In this document: piece by piece, positions 9,482-17,393 of the stretch
Numbering within the stretch: position 1 is the stretch's first letter
Layout: the number at the start of each line of letters is the position of its first letter
NCBI RefSeq assembly: GCF_003985145.1
Contig: NZ_ML133533.1
Location: 62,001 to 126,000 of the forward strand
DNA from: Rhizobium anhuiense
Lineage (GTDB): Bacteria > Pseudomonadota > Alphaproteobacteria > Rhizobiales > Rhizobiaceae
Direction of reading: 5' to 3'
DNA length: 64,000 bases
Position numbers and translations under genes: made by a program
Notes under the pieces: model-generated
The model's database searches: none
What the model was told of the DNA's origin: nothing
The model's input: only the letters and a program-made list of their open reading frames with translations

Positions 9482-10000
9482 TTACCGGCTGAGGCTGATC
9501 GGCTGACCCGTGTTCGTCTGTCCGTCAAAGCGGTTGTCGGCCGTCTTGTAGACGCTGCCGATCTGGTTGCCCGAACGGTCCTTGAGCAGCACCTGCTTGC
9601 CGGAAACTTCCCAGGACCCCATTGCCGTCAGCTCGCCGACGCAGCCGCGGGTACCACCGCGCGAACCGCTGCCGAGATTGGTCAGCGTCAGGAACATGTC
9701 GCAGCCGCCGTTGACGCGCCAGCTTCCGACCATCGATTCCTTGGTGACATCAAGCGCATTCGCCGCCATTGCGCCAGGCTGAGCGCCCGGCATCGGCGCC
9801 GTCGCCGTCGGCGCGGCCGGAAACTGCGAACTTCCGGTCGGTGGCGGAAGCTGCCCCCCCTGTACCGAGGGCACCGGCTGCGCCGTCAGCGGCGCCGGCG
9901 TGGCACTGGCGTTGTTGGAGCTGTAATCATATGCCGTACGCTGACAACCGGCTAGCGACAGAACCACCACCAGACCTGTCATCGCATATCGCAACTGCAT
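9482..10000 (-). CDS. Omp19-like lipoprotein with protease-inhibitor (Inh) domain
   Basis: 172-residue lipoprotein. A signal peptide ends in lipobox SLAGC with lipidated Cys19. A Pro/Ala-rich spacer (about residues 28-80) precedes a C-terminal beta-barrel inhibitor-type domain (SMVGSWRVNGG ... CVGELTAMGSWEVSGKQVLLKD ... RFDGQTNTGQPISLSR). The C-terminus closely resembles Brucella Omp19, an outer-membrane lipoprotein that inhibits proteases. Three ATG codons lie in tandem (10006, 10003, 10000). The AGGAG is only 1 base from the first but 7 from the third, so the third is chosen. The gene stands between zapE and the sdh operon. Confidence 0.85.
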   Translation of the reverse strand: MQLRYAMTGLVVVLSLAGCQRTAYDYSSNNASATPAPLTAQPVPSVQGGQLPPPTGSSQFPAAPTATAPMPGAQPGAMAANALDVTKESMVGSWRVNGGCDMFLTLTNLGSGSRGGTRGCVGELTAMGSWEVSGKQVLLKDRSGNQIGSVYKTADNRFDGQTNTGQPISLSR

Positions 10001-10006
10001 CATCAT

Positions 10007-10383
10007 ACTCCTGAATTCGGCTATCGCCGTAGAGAAACGGGCGTGAGACAAGTCCGATTATCGTAATTCGCTTTGGTTAATCAAGTCGGGCTGCACAAAT
10101 TGCCCGTGACAACAACTAACCGAAAAACGATACAGTTCAACTGTCCCGCTGCAAAACTTCCTGCACATAGAATTTGTCAGCAAGGTGTTGCGCGCGTTCA
10201 TCTCTGTCAGGATGCCTGTCGAACTCGCGCAATGTCTCGGAAGAGCGCTCCAGCGAACTCAAGAGAATTGCACCATCACCATGATGCGAATGCCCTGTTC
10301 GTGCACAGATGCAAAGCCGCGACCTGATCTCTGTGACGGCTTCGGGATCGAAGCCGTCTATTCCGTCGTGGCATGCATGCTGA
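10007..10383. other. Gene-free stretch between sdhB and the Omp19-like gene
   Basis: 377 bp with no convincing coding sequence. Short open frames here lack ribosome-binding sites and have non-coding composition. The stretch contains the leader of the Omp19-like gene at the left and a perfect 9-bp-arm stem-loop near the end of sdhB (listed separately). The base composition is lower in GC than the flanking genes (for example 10070-10160), which fits promoter DNA. Confidence 0.6.
10335..10358 (-). terminator. Stem-loop downstream of sdhB
   Basis: Perfect inverted repeat GACGGCTTC-GGGATC-GAAGCCGTC, 25 bp past the sdhB stop on the minus strand. The 9-bp GC-rich stem and 6-base loop suit transcript end formation for sdhCDAB. 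No T-run follows, so it may be a Rho-assisted or RNA-stabilising hairpin rather than a classical intrinsic terminator. Confidence 0.5.
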
Positions 10384-11163
10384 TCAAACCCGGCGCTCGA
10401 CCATCATCTTCTTGATTTCGGCGATCGCCTTGGCCGGGTTGAGGCCCTTCGGGCAGGTCTGCGCACAGTTCATGATCGTGTGGCAGCGATAGAGACGGAA
10501 CGGATCCTCGAGATTGTCGAGGCGTTCGCCGGTCGCCTCGTCTCTGGAATCGATCAGCCAGCGATAGGCCTGCAACAAAACGGCCGGACCGAGATAACGG
10601 TCGCCATTCCACCAGTAGCTCGGACAGGAGGTCGAGCAGCAGGCGCAGAGGATGCATTCATACAGGCCGTCGAGCTTCTGCCGGTCCTCGTGGCTCTGCT
10701 TCCATTCCTTGGCCGGCGCCGGCGACACCGTCTTCAGCCACGGCTCGATCGAACGATGCTGGGCATAGAAGTTGGTGAGGTCGGGAACCAGATCCTTGAC
10801 GACGGGTAGATGCGGCAGCGGATAGATCTTCACCGCGCCCTTGATATCGTCGAGGCCCTTGGTGCAGGCGAGCGTGTTGGTGCCGTCGATATTCATCGCG
10901 CAGGATCCGCAGATGCCCTCGCGACAGGAACGGCGCAGCGTCAGCGTCGGGTCGATCTTGTTCTTGATGTAGAGCAGACCGTCGAGCACCATCGGCCCGC
11001 AATCGTCGACATCGATGTAGAACGTATCGATCGACGGGTTCTGGCCGTCATCCGGGCTCCAGCGATAGACGCGAAACTCGCGGGTGTTCTTGGCACCCGC
11101 CGGCTTCGGCCAGACCTTGCCTTCGCGCATCTGAGAATTCTTGGGGAGAGCGAGTTCAACCAT
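10384..11163 (-). CDS. sdhB: Succinate dehydrogenase iron-sulfur subunit
   Basis: Electron-transfer subunit of succinate dehydrogenase (complex II). 259 residues. The 2Fe-2S cysteines are in CREGICGSCAMNIDGTNTLAC, the 4Fe-4S set in CILCACCSTSCP, and the 3Fe-4S set in CHTIMNCAQTCPKGLNP, so all three clusters are complete. AGAGGA precedes the ATG. It is the last gene of sdhCDAB, 18 bp after sdhA. Confidence 0.97.
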   Translation of the reverse strand: MVELALPKNSQMREGKVWPKPAGAKNTREFRVYRWSPDDGQNPSIDTFYIDVDDCGPMVLDGLLYIKNKIDPTLTLRRSCREGICGSCAMNIDGTNTLACTKGLDDIKGAVKIYPLPHLPVVKDLVPDLTNFYAQHRSIEPWLKTVSPAPAKEWKQSHEDRQKLDGLYECILCACCSTSCPSYWWNGDRYLGPAVLLQAYRWLIDSRDEATGERLDNLEDPFRLYRCHTIMNCAQTCPKGLNPAKAIAEIKKMMVERRV

Positions 11164-11181
11164 AGCGGGTTCCTCTTGAGA

Positions 11182-13023
11182 TCAGTACACGCGAGCCTTC
11201 GGCGCGATCTTCTGCGGATCGATGCCTTCGGCGATGAGCTCGGTGTGAACCGGCCGGTAGTCGAGTTTCACGTCGCCGGCCTCGTTGACCCAGGCGAGCG
11301 TGTGCTTGCGCCAGTTGACGTCGTCGCGGCCGGCGAATGCACCCTCGGTATAGTCCTCGCGCGCATGCGAACCACGGCTCTCCTTGCGGGCCTCGGCGCC
11401 GTAGATCGTCGTGATGGCGTTGGCCATCAGGTTCTGCAGCTCGAGTGTTTCCACGAGATCGGAGTTCCAGATCATCGAACGGTCGGTGACCTTCAGATCG
11501 CCCATTTCCTGCCAGATCGCCGAAATGCGCCGGCAACCGGATTCCAGCGATTCCTGCGTGCGGAAGACGGCGGCGTCTTCCTGCATGGCGCGCTGCATCT
11601 TCTCGCGCAGTTCCGCCGTCGGCGTGGCGCCGCTGGCGTGGCGCAGACCGTCGAAGCGGTCCATGATCCTGTCGCAGGCTGCGACGTTGAGATGCGGGAC
11701 CGGCGCTGCGCGGTCGATCACCTCGCCGGCGCGGATCGCAGCGGCGCGGCCGAAGACCACGAGGTCGATCAGCGAGTTGGAGCCGAGGCGGTTGGCGCCG
11801 TGCACCGAAGCGCAGCCGGCTTCACCCACGGCCATCAGGCCGGGGATGATCCGTTCCGGATTGGCGCTGTCGGCGTTCAGCACTTCGCCCCAATAATTCG
11901 TGGGAATGCCGCCCATATTGTAATGAACGGTCGGCAGAACCGGGATCGGCTCGCGCGTGACGTCGACGCCAGCGAAGATCTTGGCGCTCTCGGAAATCCC
12001 CGGCAGGCGTTCATGCAGAACGGCCGGATCGAGATGGTCGAGATGCAGGAAGATGTGGTCCTTGTTCTTGCCGACGCCCCGGCCCTCGCGGATCTCAAGC
12101 GTCATGCAGCGCGAAACGACGTCGCGCGAGGCAAGGTCCTTGGCCGAAGGCGCGTAACGCTCCATGAAGCGCTCACCCTCGGAGTTGACGAGGTAACCGC
12201 CTTCGCCGCGGGCGCCTTCGGTGATCAGACAGCCCGAACCATAGATGCCGGTCGGGTGGAACTGCACGAATTCCATATCCTGCAGCGGCAGGCCGGCACG
12301 CGCCACCATGCCGCCGCCGTCGCCGGTGCAGGTGTGGGCCGAGGTTGCCGAGAAATAGGCGCGGCCGTAACCGCCGGTCGCCAGCACCACCATCTTGGCG
12401 GCGAAGCGATGGATCGTGCCGTCGTCGAGGCACCAGGCGACGACGCCGGTGCAGCGGCTGCCGTCTTCCGACATGATCAGGTCGAGCGCGAAATACTCGA
12501 TGAAGAATTCGGCATTGTTGCGCAGCGACTGACCGTAGAGCGTATGCAGGATGGCGTGGCCGGTACGGTCGGCAACGGCGCAGGTGCGCTGGACCGGCGG
12601 GCCTTCGCCGTAATTCTGCATGTGGCCGCCGAACGGGCGCTGGTAGATCTTGCCTTCCTCGTTGCGCGAGAACGGCACGCCGTAATGCTCGAGCTCATAG
12701 ACCGCCTTCGGCGCTTCCATGGTGAGATACTGCATGGCGTCGACGTCGCCGAGCCAGTCGGAACCCTTGACGGTGTCGTAGAGGTGCCACTGCCAGCTGT
12801 CCGGCGTCATGTTGCGCAGCGAGGCGGCGATGCCGCCCTGGGCCGCGACCGTATGCGAGCGGGTCGGGAATACCTTGGTGATGCAGGCGGTGCGGAAGCC
12901 CTGCTCGGCCATGCCGAGCGTGGCGCGCAAGCCGGCGCCGCCGGCGCCGACGACGATCACGTCGTAGGAGTGATCGACATACTTGTAGGCCTTGCCATTC
13001 TGGGCGGGTGAAGTCGGTGCCAT
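11182..13023 (-). CDS. sdhA: Succinate dehydrogenase flavoprotein subunit
   Basis: Catalytic flavoprotein of complex II, oxidising succinate to fumarate. 613 residues. FAD-binding VVGAGGAGLRA lies near the N-terminus, and the histidine that covalently binds FAD is in SHTVAAQGGIAAS. The active-site region HPTGIYGSGCLITEGARGEGG and the C-terminal ARKESRGSHAREDY motif are intact. It begins 7 bp after sdhD. Confidence 0.98.
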   Translation of the reverse strand: MAPTSPAQNGKAYKYVDHSYDVIVVGAGGAGLRATLGMAEQGFRTACITKVFPTRSHTVAAQGGIAASLRNMTPDSWQWHLYDTVKGSDWLGDVDAMQYLTMEAPKAVYELEHYGVPFSRNEEGKIYQRPFGGHMQNYGEGPPVQRTCAVADRTGHAILHTLYGQSLRNNAEFFIEYFALDLIMSEDGSRCTGVVAWCLDDGTIHRFAAKMVVLATGGYGRAYFSATSAHTCTGDGGGMVARAGLPLQDMEFVQFHPTGIYGSGCLITEGARGEGGYLVNSEGERFMERYAPSAKDLASRDVVSRCMTLEIREGRGVGKNKDHIFLHLDHLDPAVLHERLPGISESAKIFAGVDVTREPIPVLPTVHYNMGGIPTNYWGEVLNADSANPERIIPGLMAVGEAGCASVHGANRLGSNSLIDLVVFGRAAAIRAGEVIDRAAPVPHLNVAACDRIMDRFDGLRHASGATPTAELREKMQRAMQEDAAVFRTQESLESGCRRISAIWQEMGDLKVTDRSMIWNSDLVETLELQNLMANAITTIYGAEARKESRGSHAREDYTEGAFAGRDDVNWRKHTLAWVNEAGDVKLDYRPVHTELIAEGIDPQKIAPKARVY

Positions 13024-13030
13024 ATCAAGC

Positions 13031-13411
13031 TTATCCTACGAATGCGATTTTCAGAATGGCGAAGAGACAGAGGCCGGCGATCAGGATCGCAAAGAACGTG
13101 TTCAGCATCAGCAGCGCGATCTTGCCGAACTCGCCATGCACGTAATCCTCGATGATGACCTGCATGCCGAGTTTCATGTGGATGACGCCGGAGATCACCA
13201 TCAGCCCCATGACAACAGCGACGAAGGGGTTCGACAGCGCGCGAACCACATCCGCATAAGGCGCGCCGGCATAGACGAGCATGAAGATGAGAAAGAAGAG
13301 GATGAGCGGAACATTGGCGACGGCCGTCAGCCGCTGGCGCCAGAAATGGTCCGTGCCGTCCTTGGCGGAGCCGAGCCCGCGAACCTTGCCGAGGGGGGTG
13401 CGCATATCCAT
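13031..13411 (-). CDS. sdhD: Succinate dehydrogenase membrane anchor subunit
   Basis: 126-residue membrane anchor with three hydrophobic helices (about residues 33-50, 58-80 and 97-120). The heme-ligand histidine region is in VISGVIHMKLGMQVIIEDYVHGE. It helps bind heme b and ubiquinone in complex II. AAGG lies 7 bases before the chosen ATG (MDMRTPLGKVRGLGSA). It follows sdhC by 10 bp. Confidence 0.94.
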   Translation of the reverse strand: MDMRTPLGKVRGLGSAKDGTDHFWRQRLTAVANVPLILFFLIFMLVYAGAPYADVVRALSNPFVAVVMGLMVISGVIHMKLGMQVIIEDYVHGEFGKIALLMLNTFFAILIAGLCLFAILKIAFVG

Positions 13412-13421
13412 GAGAGGACCT

Positions 13422-13817
13422 TCAGAAGCGAATGAGGAAGCCGATCACCCAGACCAGCACGGTCAGACAGAGCGACCCGATGATGTTGGCGATGGCGAGC
13501 TTGGTCGAGAATTCCTTCCCGAAACCGTAACCGAGATCCCACATGAAGTGGCGAAAGCCGCCGAGCATGTGGTGCAGCAGCGCCCAGGTGTAACCGAGAA
13601 GCACGAGCTTGCCGAGAAGGCTGCCGAGCACCCAGTTGGCCCAGTCATAGGAGCCCTGGCCGCTTGCCGCCGCGATCAGCCACCAAGCGACGAGCAGCGT
13701 GCCGACGTAGAGCGCGCCACCGGTAATGCGGTGGACGATGGACATGATCATGGTGGGAATAGGTTTGTAAATCTGCAGATGCGGCGATAGGGGCCGGTTA
13801 TTTGTCACGTTCGCCAT
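13422..13817 (-). CDS. sdhC: Succinate dehydrogenase cytochrome b556 subunit
   Basis: 131-residue membrane anchor of complex II. The signature RPLSPHLQIYKP lies near the N-terminus, then SIVHRITGG, where Ser and Arg contact quinone. The heme-ligating His is in HHMLGGFRHFMWD. Three transmembrane helices are visible. The start at 13817 is chosen because GAGGT precedes it; the longer frame of 15 extra codons is Arg-rich and unlike the family. It is the first gene of the sdhCDAB operon, with its promoter in the 315-bp gap upstream. Confidence 0.95.
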   Translation of the reverse strand: MANVTNNRPLSPHLQIYKPIPTMIMSIVHRITGGALYVGTLLVAWWLIAAASGQGSYDWANWVLGSLLGKLVLLGYTWALLHHMLGGFRHFMWDLGYGFGKEFSTKLAIANIIGSLCLTVLVWVIGFLIRF

Positions 13818-14132
13818 CAGAACCTCGCGGCGGCTTCTCTGCGCTCCCGGATTTCGGAGCATGCTCAGTCAACCACACGAATGACAAAATTCTCTGTGTG
13901 CGTTGCATCAATTGCGACGTTTAATCACCGGAAACGCCGACGACAAGCACAATCGCTGTCTGCTTTTAATTTAATCGATTCGCGTTACCGGGAAGTTTGC
14001 AGGCTAAAGAAACTGGTCTCTTCCGCTCAAATTTGATGCCGATGCTCGGACCTGAATGGACAAGCTTCGGCTTTTGGCGCAATCTGGCGTTAACGATTTG
14101 TTAAGGATCGGAATTCCGGAGGCCGGCCACCC
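13818..14132. promoter_or_regulatory. Divergent intergenic region upstream of sdhC and a secreted-protein gene
   Basis: 315 bp without a plausible gene, between divergently transcribed sdhC and the secreted-protein gene at 14133. The middle is AT-rich (13965-13990, TTTTAATTTAATCGATT), as expected of promoter DNA. A short hairpin (AAGCTTCGGCTTTT, 14060-14075) lies in the leader on the right. No regulator site could be assigned by eye. Confidence 0.5.
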
Positions 14133-14627
14133 ATGTTTCGCAGTTTGTCCGCAGTCACCCTGCTTGCCCTGTCCGCACTTGCCGCCTTGCCCGCCGAAGC
14201 CGGCGACCGCCGCAGCGATCATCGCTTTCCCGGCCATCGCCACGCTGTCCACGGCGGATTGTTCCTCGGCGAACGTGTCGGCTGGCGCGATCGCGGCATC
14301 CGTTTCGACAATGCCTATCGGTATCGCAACCGCAAAGAGCGGATGCCGTTCCTGAAACAGTTTTCATCGCCGGCGACAAATCGCATCGCCCGCAGCAATC
14401 TCATCTTCGTCCTGCCCCAAGCGCAGGGTGGCGACAGCGGCGGCACCTATGCCGGCTCTTCCTATGCCTATCAGGTCGATGGCGGAACCTATGTCGGCGG
14501 CGACGGCTATGGTTTCTATCCGGCCCCGCGGCCTGAACAGCTGGCGCCGAAGGCGAAGGTCATCGACGTCGCCGTGCAGGACGATCCCTGCGCCTACGAG
14601 GCCAATGTCTGCATCATCCGGCCTTAA
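14133..14627 (+). CDS. Secreted protein of unknown function
   Basis: 164 residues with a clear Sec signal peptide (MFRSLSAVTLLALSALAALPAEAG, cleavage after AEA around residue 23). The mature part is His/Arg/Gly/Tyr-rich early (DRRSDHRFPGHRHAVHGG), has a Gly/Tyr-rich low-complexity centre (GGTYAGSSYAYQVDGGTYVGGDGYG) and ends with a Cys pair (CAYEANVC) that could form a disulfide. GGAGG lies upstream of the ATG. I do not recognise a named family. The stop codon abuts a RIME-like palindrome. Confidence 0.7.
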   Translation: MFRSLSAVTLLALSALAALPAEAGDRRSDHRFPGHRHAVHGGLFLGERVGWRDRGIRFDNAYRYRNRKERMPFLKQFSSPATNRIARSNLIFVLPQAQGGDSGGTYAGSSYAYQVDGGTYVGGDGYGFYPAPRPEQLAPKAKVIDVAVQDDPCAYEANVCIIRP

Positions 14628-14757
14628 TGCATGTCGCCCAAAAGTGTACAGCGGTTTTGGGACAACGACATGCATAAAACAATGACTTAAAGCGCGTCGC
14701 ATGATTCCGATTTGACGCGACGCGCTTTAGAGCCTTTCCCTGGTCAGCTTTGCTGAC
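14627..14757. repeat. RIME-like double palindrome
   Basis: Two large palindromes in tandem. The first is 14627-14675 with arms ATGCATGTCG / CGACATGCAT around a core CCAAAAGTGT...GCGGTTTTGGGA. The second is 14688-14729 with arms TAAAGCGCGTCGC / GCGACGCGCTTTA. A perfect small hairpin GTCAGC-TTT-GCTGAC (14743-14757) follows. The layout (about 105 bp, two palindromes) matches the Rhizobium-specific intergenic mosaic elements, and the core is shared with the element at 34807. It may also end transcription of the preceding gene. Confidence 0.8.
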
Positions 14758-14787
14758 AGGAATATGAAGATGACGAACGCCGGCGGC

Positions 14788-15201
14788 TCAAATTTGCCCG
14801 GCCCCACTCTTTCGCGACGCGGCTACGTCAATACGGATGGCGCACATCGGCGGGAGATTCTTGTCCTCAAACGTCGCCCGCCGTGGCGTTCCGCTATCCG
14901 GCATCCAAGCATCCCAGGCTCTGTTCATTTCCTCGAATGAGGCAAGGTCGCTGAGCCAAATGTTGGCGAGAATGATCTCCGCCTTATCGGTCCCTTCGCG
15001 CAGCAGCATGTCATCGATGCGCTCCAGTATTTCGTTGGTTTGCGCCGTCACGCTCGCTCCTCTCGTCAGGTTTGCGACCTGACCGGGCAGATAGGCGGCA
15101 TCTGCGAGGAGAGTTTCGTCAACTTTGGCTTGCCCCATCATCGTATTCGCGACTTCCATGAATGCTTGAGATTGGGCCGTTCGACCCTTCATTGGAATCA
15201 C
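14788..15201 (-). CDS. RidA (YjgF/YER057c/UK114) family protein
   Basis: RidA-family proteins deaminate reactive enamine/imine intermediates from amino acid catabolism. The family part is clear from YLPGQVANLTRGASVTAQTNEILERIDDML to IWLSDLASFEEMNRAWDAWM and PMCAIRIDVAA. The final strand lacks the canonical Arg-x-Ala-Val-Glu form and reads CAIRIDVAA. The N-terminal 35 residues (GTG start at 15201, ATG at 15192) do not look like a normal RidA N-terminus and have no clear ribosome site, so the start is uncertain. The gene may be diverging or damaged at its 5' end. It lies downstream of a LysR gene and polyamine-type transporter. Confidence 0.7.
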   Translation of the reverse strand: MIPMKGRTAQSQAFMEVANTMMGQAKVDETLLADAAYLPGQVANLTRGASVTAQTNEILERIDDMLLREGTDKAEIILANIWLSDLASFEEMNRAWDAWMPDSGTPRRATFEDKNLPPMCAIRIDVAASRKSGAGQI

Positions 15202-15270
15202 TGTGGGGCTTGGCTGGCCATTCCGGTAGAGGGAATTAAGTTGAGCCGATATAATAGAAGCTGAACGCTC

Positions 15271-15320
15271 CTAAAGCCTTCCTGGTCAGATTGAAGCATT
15301 CTGTTGGCTCAAGGCTTTAG
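15271..15320. repeat. Intergenic inverted repeat overlapping the LysR stop codon
   Basis: Arms CTAAAGCCTT (15271-15280) and AAGGCTTTAG (15311-15320) are perfect 10-bp complements around a 30-base loop. The right arm overlaps the stop codon of the LysR gene. The internal CCTGGTCAG resembles the segment at 14738-14746, suggesting a member of a dispersed rhizobial palindrome family. It could separate the LysR and RidA-like transcripts. Confidence 0.6.
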
Positions 15321-16174
15321 CTGGACAAAATGGCCGTATGCCGCGAAATGAAGTCCACAAGGTAGCGCGCGCCCTCGGCCGTCTCGGACTGAGCATAGAG
15401 ACCGATCTCGATGCGCACCGGCCCGGGCAGATCCGCCGATTTGTCAAGCGTCCGGCAGCCCTCCGGTTTCGTGTTGAGCATCATCGGTGCGATACCGATA
15501 CCGACGCGAACCGCGGTCGCCATGGCCACCAGCGTCGATGCGACGCACGCCGTCTTCCACTTGATGTTCCGCTGAGACAGAGCGGCAATCGTCGGGAGCG
15601 TCCAGGGACACTCCTCCTCAAACATAATGATGGGAAGCGGTTTTTCCGCATCCGCCACAAAGTCGGATCTGACCGTCCACATCAAATATTCGGTCCAGAT
15701 CAGGGTCGGTTTTCGCGAGAGGCAGGTGATGTCGCAAACCACGAGATCCAGCTTCCTGTCTTCAAACAGGCTGGCGAGGCGGCGATTCGGCTCGACGATG
15801 ATATCGATCTCGACCTTCGGGTTCTGGGCTCTGAAGTCGCTAAGAATGTCGATCAGGTGGCCGGCTGCGAAGTCCTCAACGACGCCGAGGCGGATGCGGT
15901 CCTCGATCATCTTGCCTGTCAGCCTTTTCTCGACCTCGTCGCTGAGGGCGACCATTTCGCGGGCATAAGCCAGCATGATCTGCCCATGGCTCGTGAGCTC
16001 GAGGCCTTTTGACGAACGCGAAAACAGCGTAACGCCGACAAGCTCCTCCAGCTTGCGGATCTGCATGCTCACCGCCGCCTGCGTTCTGTTCAGCTTGGCG
16101 GCTGCTCCATTGACGGTGCCGATCTCCGCGACGGTCAGAAATGCACGAAGCAGATAGGAATCAAGATCAAGCAT
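15317..16174 (-). CDS. LysR-family transcriptional regulator
   Basis: 285 residues from the ATG giving MLDLDSYLLRAFLTVAEIG. The N-terminal winged helix-turn-helix is typical (GAAAKLNRTQAAVSMQIRKLEELVGVTLFSRSSKGLELTSHG). It is followed by a LysR substrate-binding domain (LGVVEDFAAGHLIDILSDFRAQNP ...). It is encoded 144 bp downstream of the polyamine-type ABC operon in the same direction and probably controls it or the divergent ureohydrolase genes; the ligand is unknown. An earlier in-frame ATG (16186) is possible. The right arm of an inverted repeat overlaps its stop. Confidence 0.88.
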   Translation of the reverse strand: MLDLDSYLLRAFLTVAEIGTVNGAAAKLNRTQAAVSMQIRKLEELVGVTLFSRSSKGLELTSHGQIMLAYAREMVALSDEVEKRLTGKMIEDRIRLGVVEDFAAGHLIDILSDFRAQNPKVEIDIIVEPNRRLASLFEDRKLDLVVCDITCLSRKPTLIWTEYLMWTVRSDFVADAEKPLPIIMFEEECPWTLPTIAALSQRNIKWKTACVASTLVAMATAVRVGIGIAPMMLNTKPEGCRTLDKSADLPGPVRIEIGLYAQSETAEGARYLVDFISRHTAILSS

Positions 16175-16318
16175 CAGGAGCCGCATTCCATACTTTGTGG
16201 CGCTCGAGAGCCGAGGGCCTCTCTGCCGATAAGCAGATATTGGACGAACCATGTTCTTACGGCAACCGGCGATCCTTTGCCCGGGGCGCAGCGCAAGCTG
16301 CGTCCCGTCAATGCCAGC

Positions 16319-17383
16319 TTATCGCGCGAAGAGGACGCATGCCTCCGGCGGAATGGAAACGCTGATCTCCTGCCCGCGAGTAAAGGCTATGTCTGGACGG
16401 TTAGGGCAAGCCGAGATTATGCGGTCACCGCTGACGAGGTCCAGAACGATATGCCTGAACGCACCGAGTGTCACAACGTCGGCAACGCGTCCGGGCATGG
16501 CCCCGGCTCCCGGAGCGCCGGACGATATCTCGACGCTTTCCGGCCTCACGCAAATCTCGGCGGCACCGGAAAGGCTTCCCGTGGACGCGACCGGAAACTC
16601 CCAGCCGGATTCGGAGCGAAATTTGCGCGCCGATCCGCCCGCGGCCAAAATCGAGCCGTGAATCCAATTCGTCCGTCCCATGAAATCCGCGACGAAACGC
16701 GAGTCTGGACGCCAATACACATCATCCGGCCTGCCGGATTGCATGATTGCTCCACGGTTCATCACGAATATGCGCTCTCCCAGGCTCATCGCCTCTTCCT
16801 GGTCGTGGGTTACCACGATTGCGGTCGAGCCGACCGCGGCGAGCACATCCTTCAATTCGGTGCGCAACTCATGCCGAAGCTTGGCGTCGAGGGCCGACAA
16901 GGGCTCATCCAGAAGAACAAGGCTCGGATGGGTGGCAAGCGCCCGCGCCAGCGCAACACGCTGCTGCTGGCCGCCGCTCAACTGGTGCGGCCGCCGCTGT
17001 CCGAAACCGACGAGCCGGACGAGCTCAAGCATCTCGGCAATGCGGCGAGGTATTTGCTCCGGCGGATGGTTGCGATGGCGAAGTCCGTAGCCGATGTTCT
17101 GTTCGACGGTCATATGCGGGAAAAGAGCGTAATGCTGGAACAGCAGCCCGACATTGCGCTCATAGGGTTTCAATCCGGCCATCGGCTCGCCGTCGATCAA
17201 GATCGAGCCTTTGTCGGGCCGCTCGAATCCGGCAATGAGCCGAAGAATGGTGGTCTTGCCGCAGCCGCTTGGTCCGAGCAGTGCGATTGTTTCACCTGGA
17301 TTCACCGAGAAGGAGATATTACCGAGGGCGACGGTTTCGCCAAAGCGCTTGCTGACCCCTTGAAATTCCACGGCAGAAATCAT
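16319..17383 (-). CDS. ABC transporter ATP-binding protein, spermidine/putrescine type
   Basis: 354-residue PotA-like ATPase. Walker A GPSGCGKTT is at residues 37-45, Q-loop FQHYALFPHMTV, signature LSGGQQQRVALARAL, and Walker B LVLLDEPLSALD with HDQEEAMSLGERI. The C-terminal TOBE domain (from about residue 240) includes ICVRPESVEI. It powers the two permeases encoded just upstream (11-bp gap). Substrate class (polyamine or other organic cation) is inferred from family only; PotA-like ATPases also serve other type I importers. Confidence 0.9.
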   Translation of the reverse strand: MISAVEFQGVSKRFGETVALGNISFSVNPGETIALLGPSGCGKTTILRLIAGFERPDKGSILIDGEPMAGLKPYERNVGLLFQHYALFPHMTVEQNIGYGLRHRNHPPEQIPRRIAEMLELVRLVGFGQRRPHQLSGGQQQRVALARALATHPSLVLLDEPLSALDAKLRHELRTELKDVLAAVGSTAIVVTHDQEEAMSLGERIFVMNRGAIMQSGRPDDVYWRPDSRFVADFMGRTNWIHGSILAAGGSARKFRSESGWEFPVASTGSLSGAAEICVRPESVEISSGAPGAGAMPGRVADVVTLGAFRHIVLDLVSGDRIISACPNRPDIAFTRGQEISVSIPPEACVLFAR

Positions 17384-17393
17384 CGTATTGTCC

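Noticed and set aside
10073..10415. Short open frames between sdhB and the Omp19-like gene
   Set aside because: They have no ribosome sites, Cys/His-rich random-looking composition, and overlap the sdhB end and its stem-loop.
10810..13011. 733-codon plus-strand open frame opposite sdhA
   Set aside because: It mirrors sdhA and sdhB. The protein has no family pattern, and all the sdh motifs are on the other strand.
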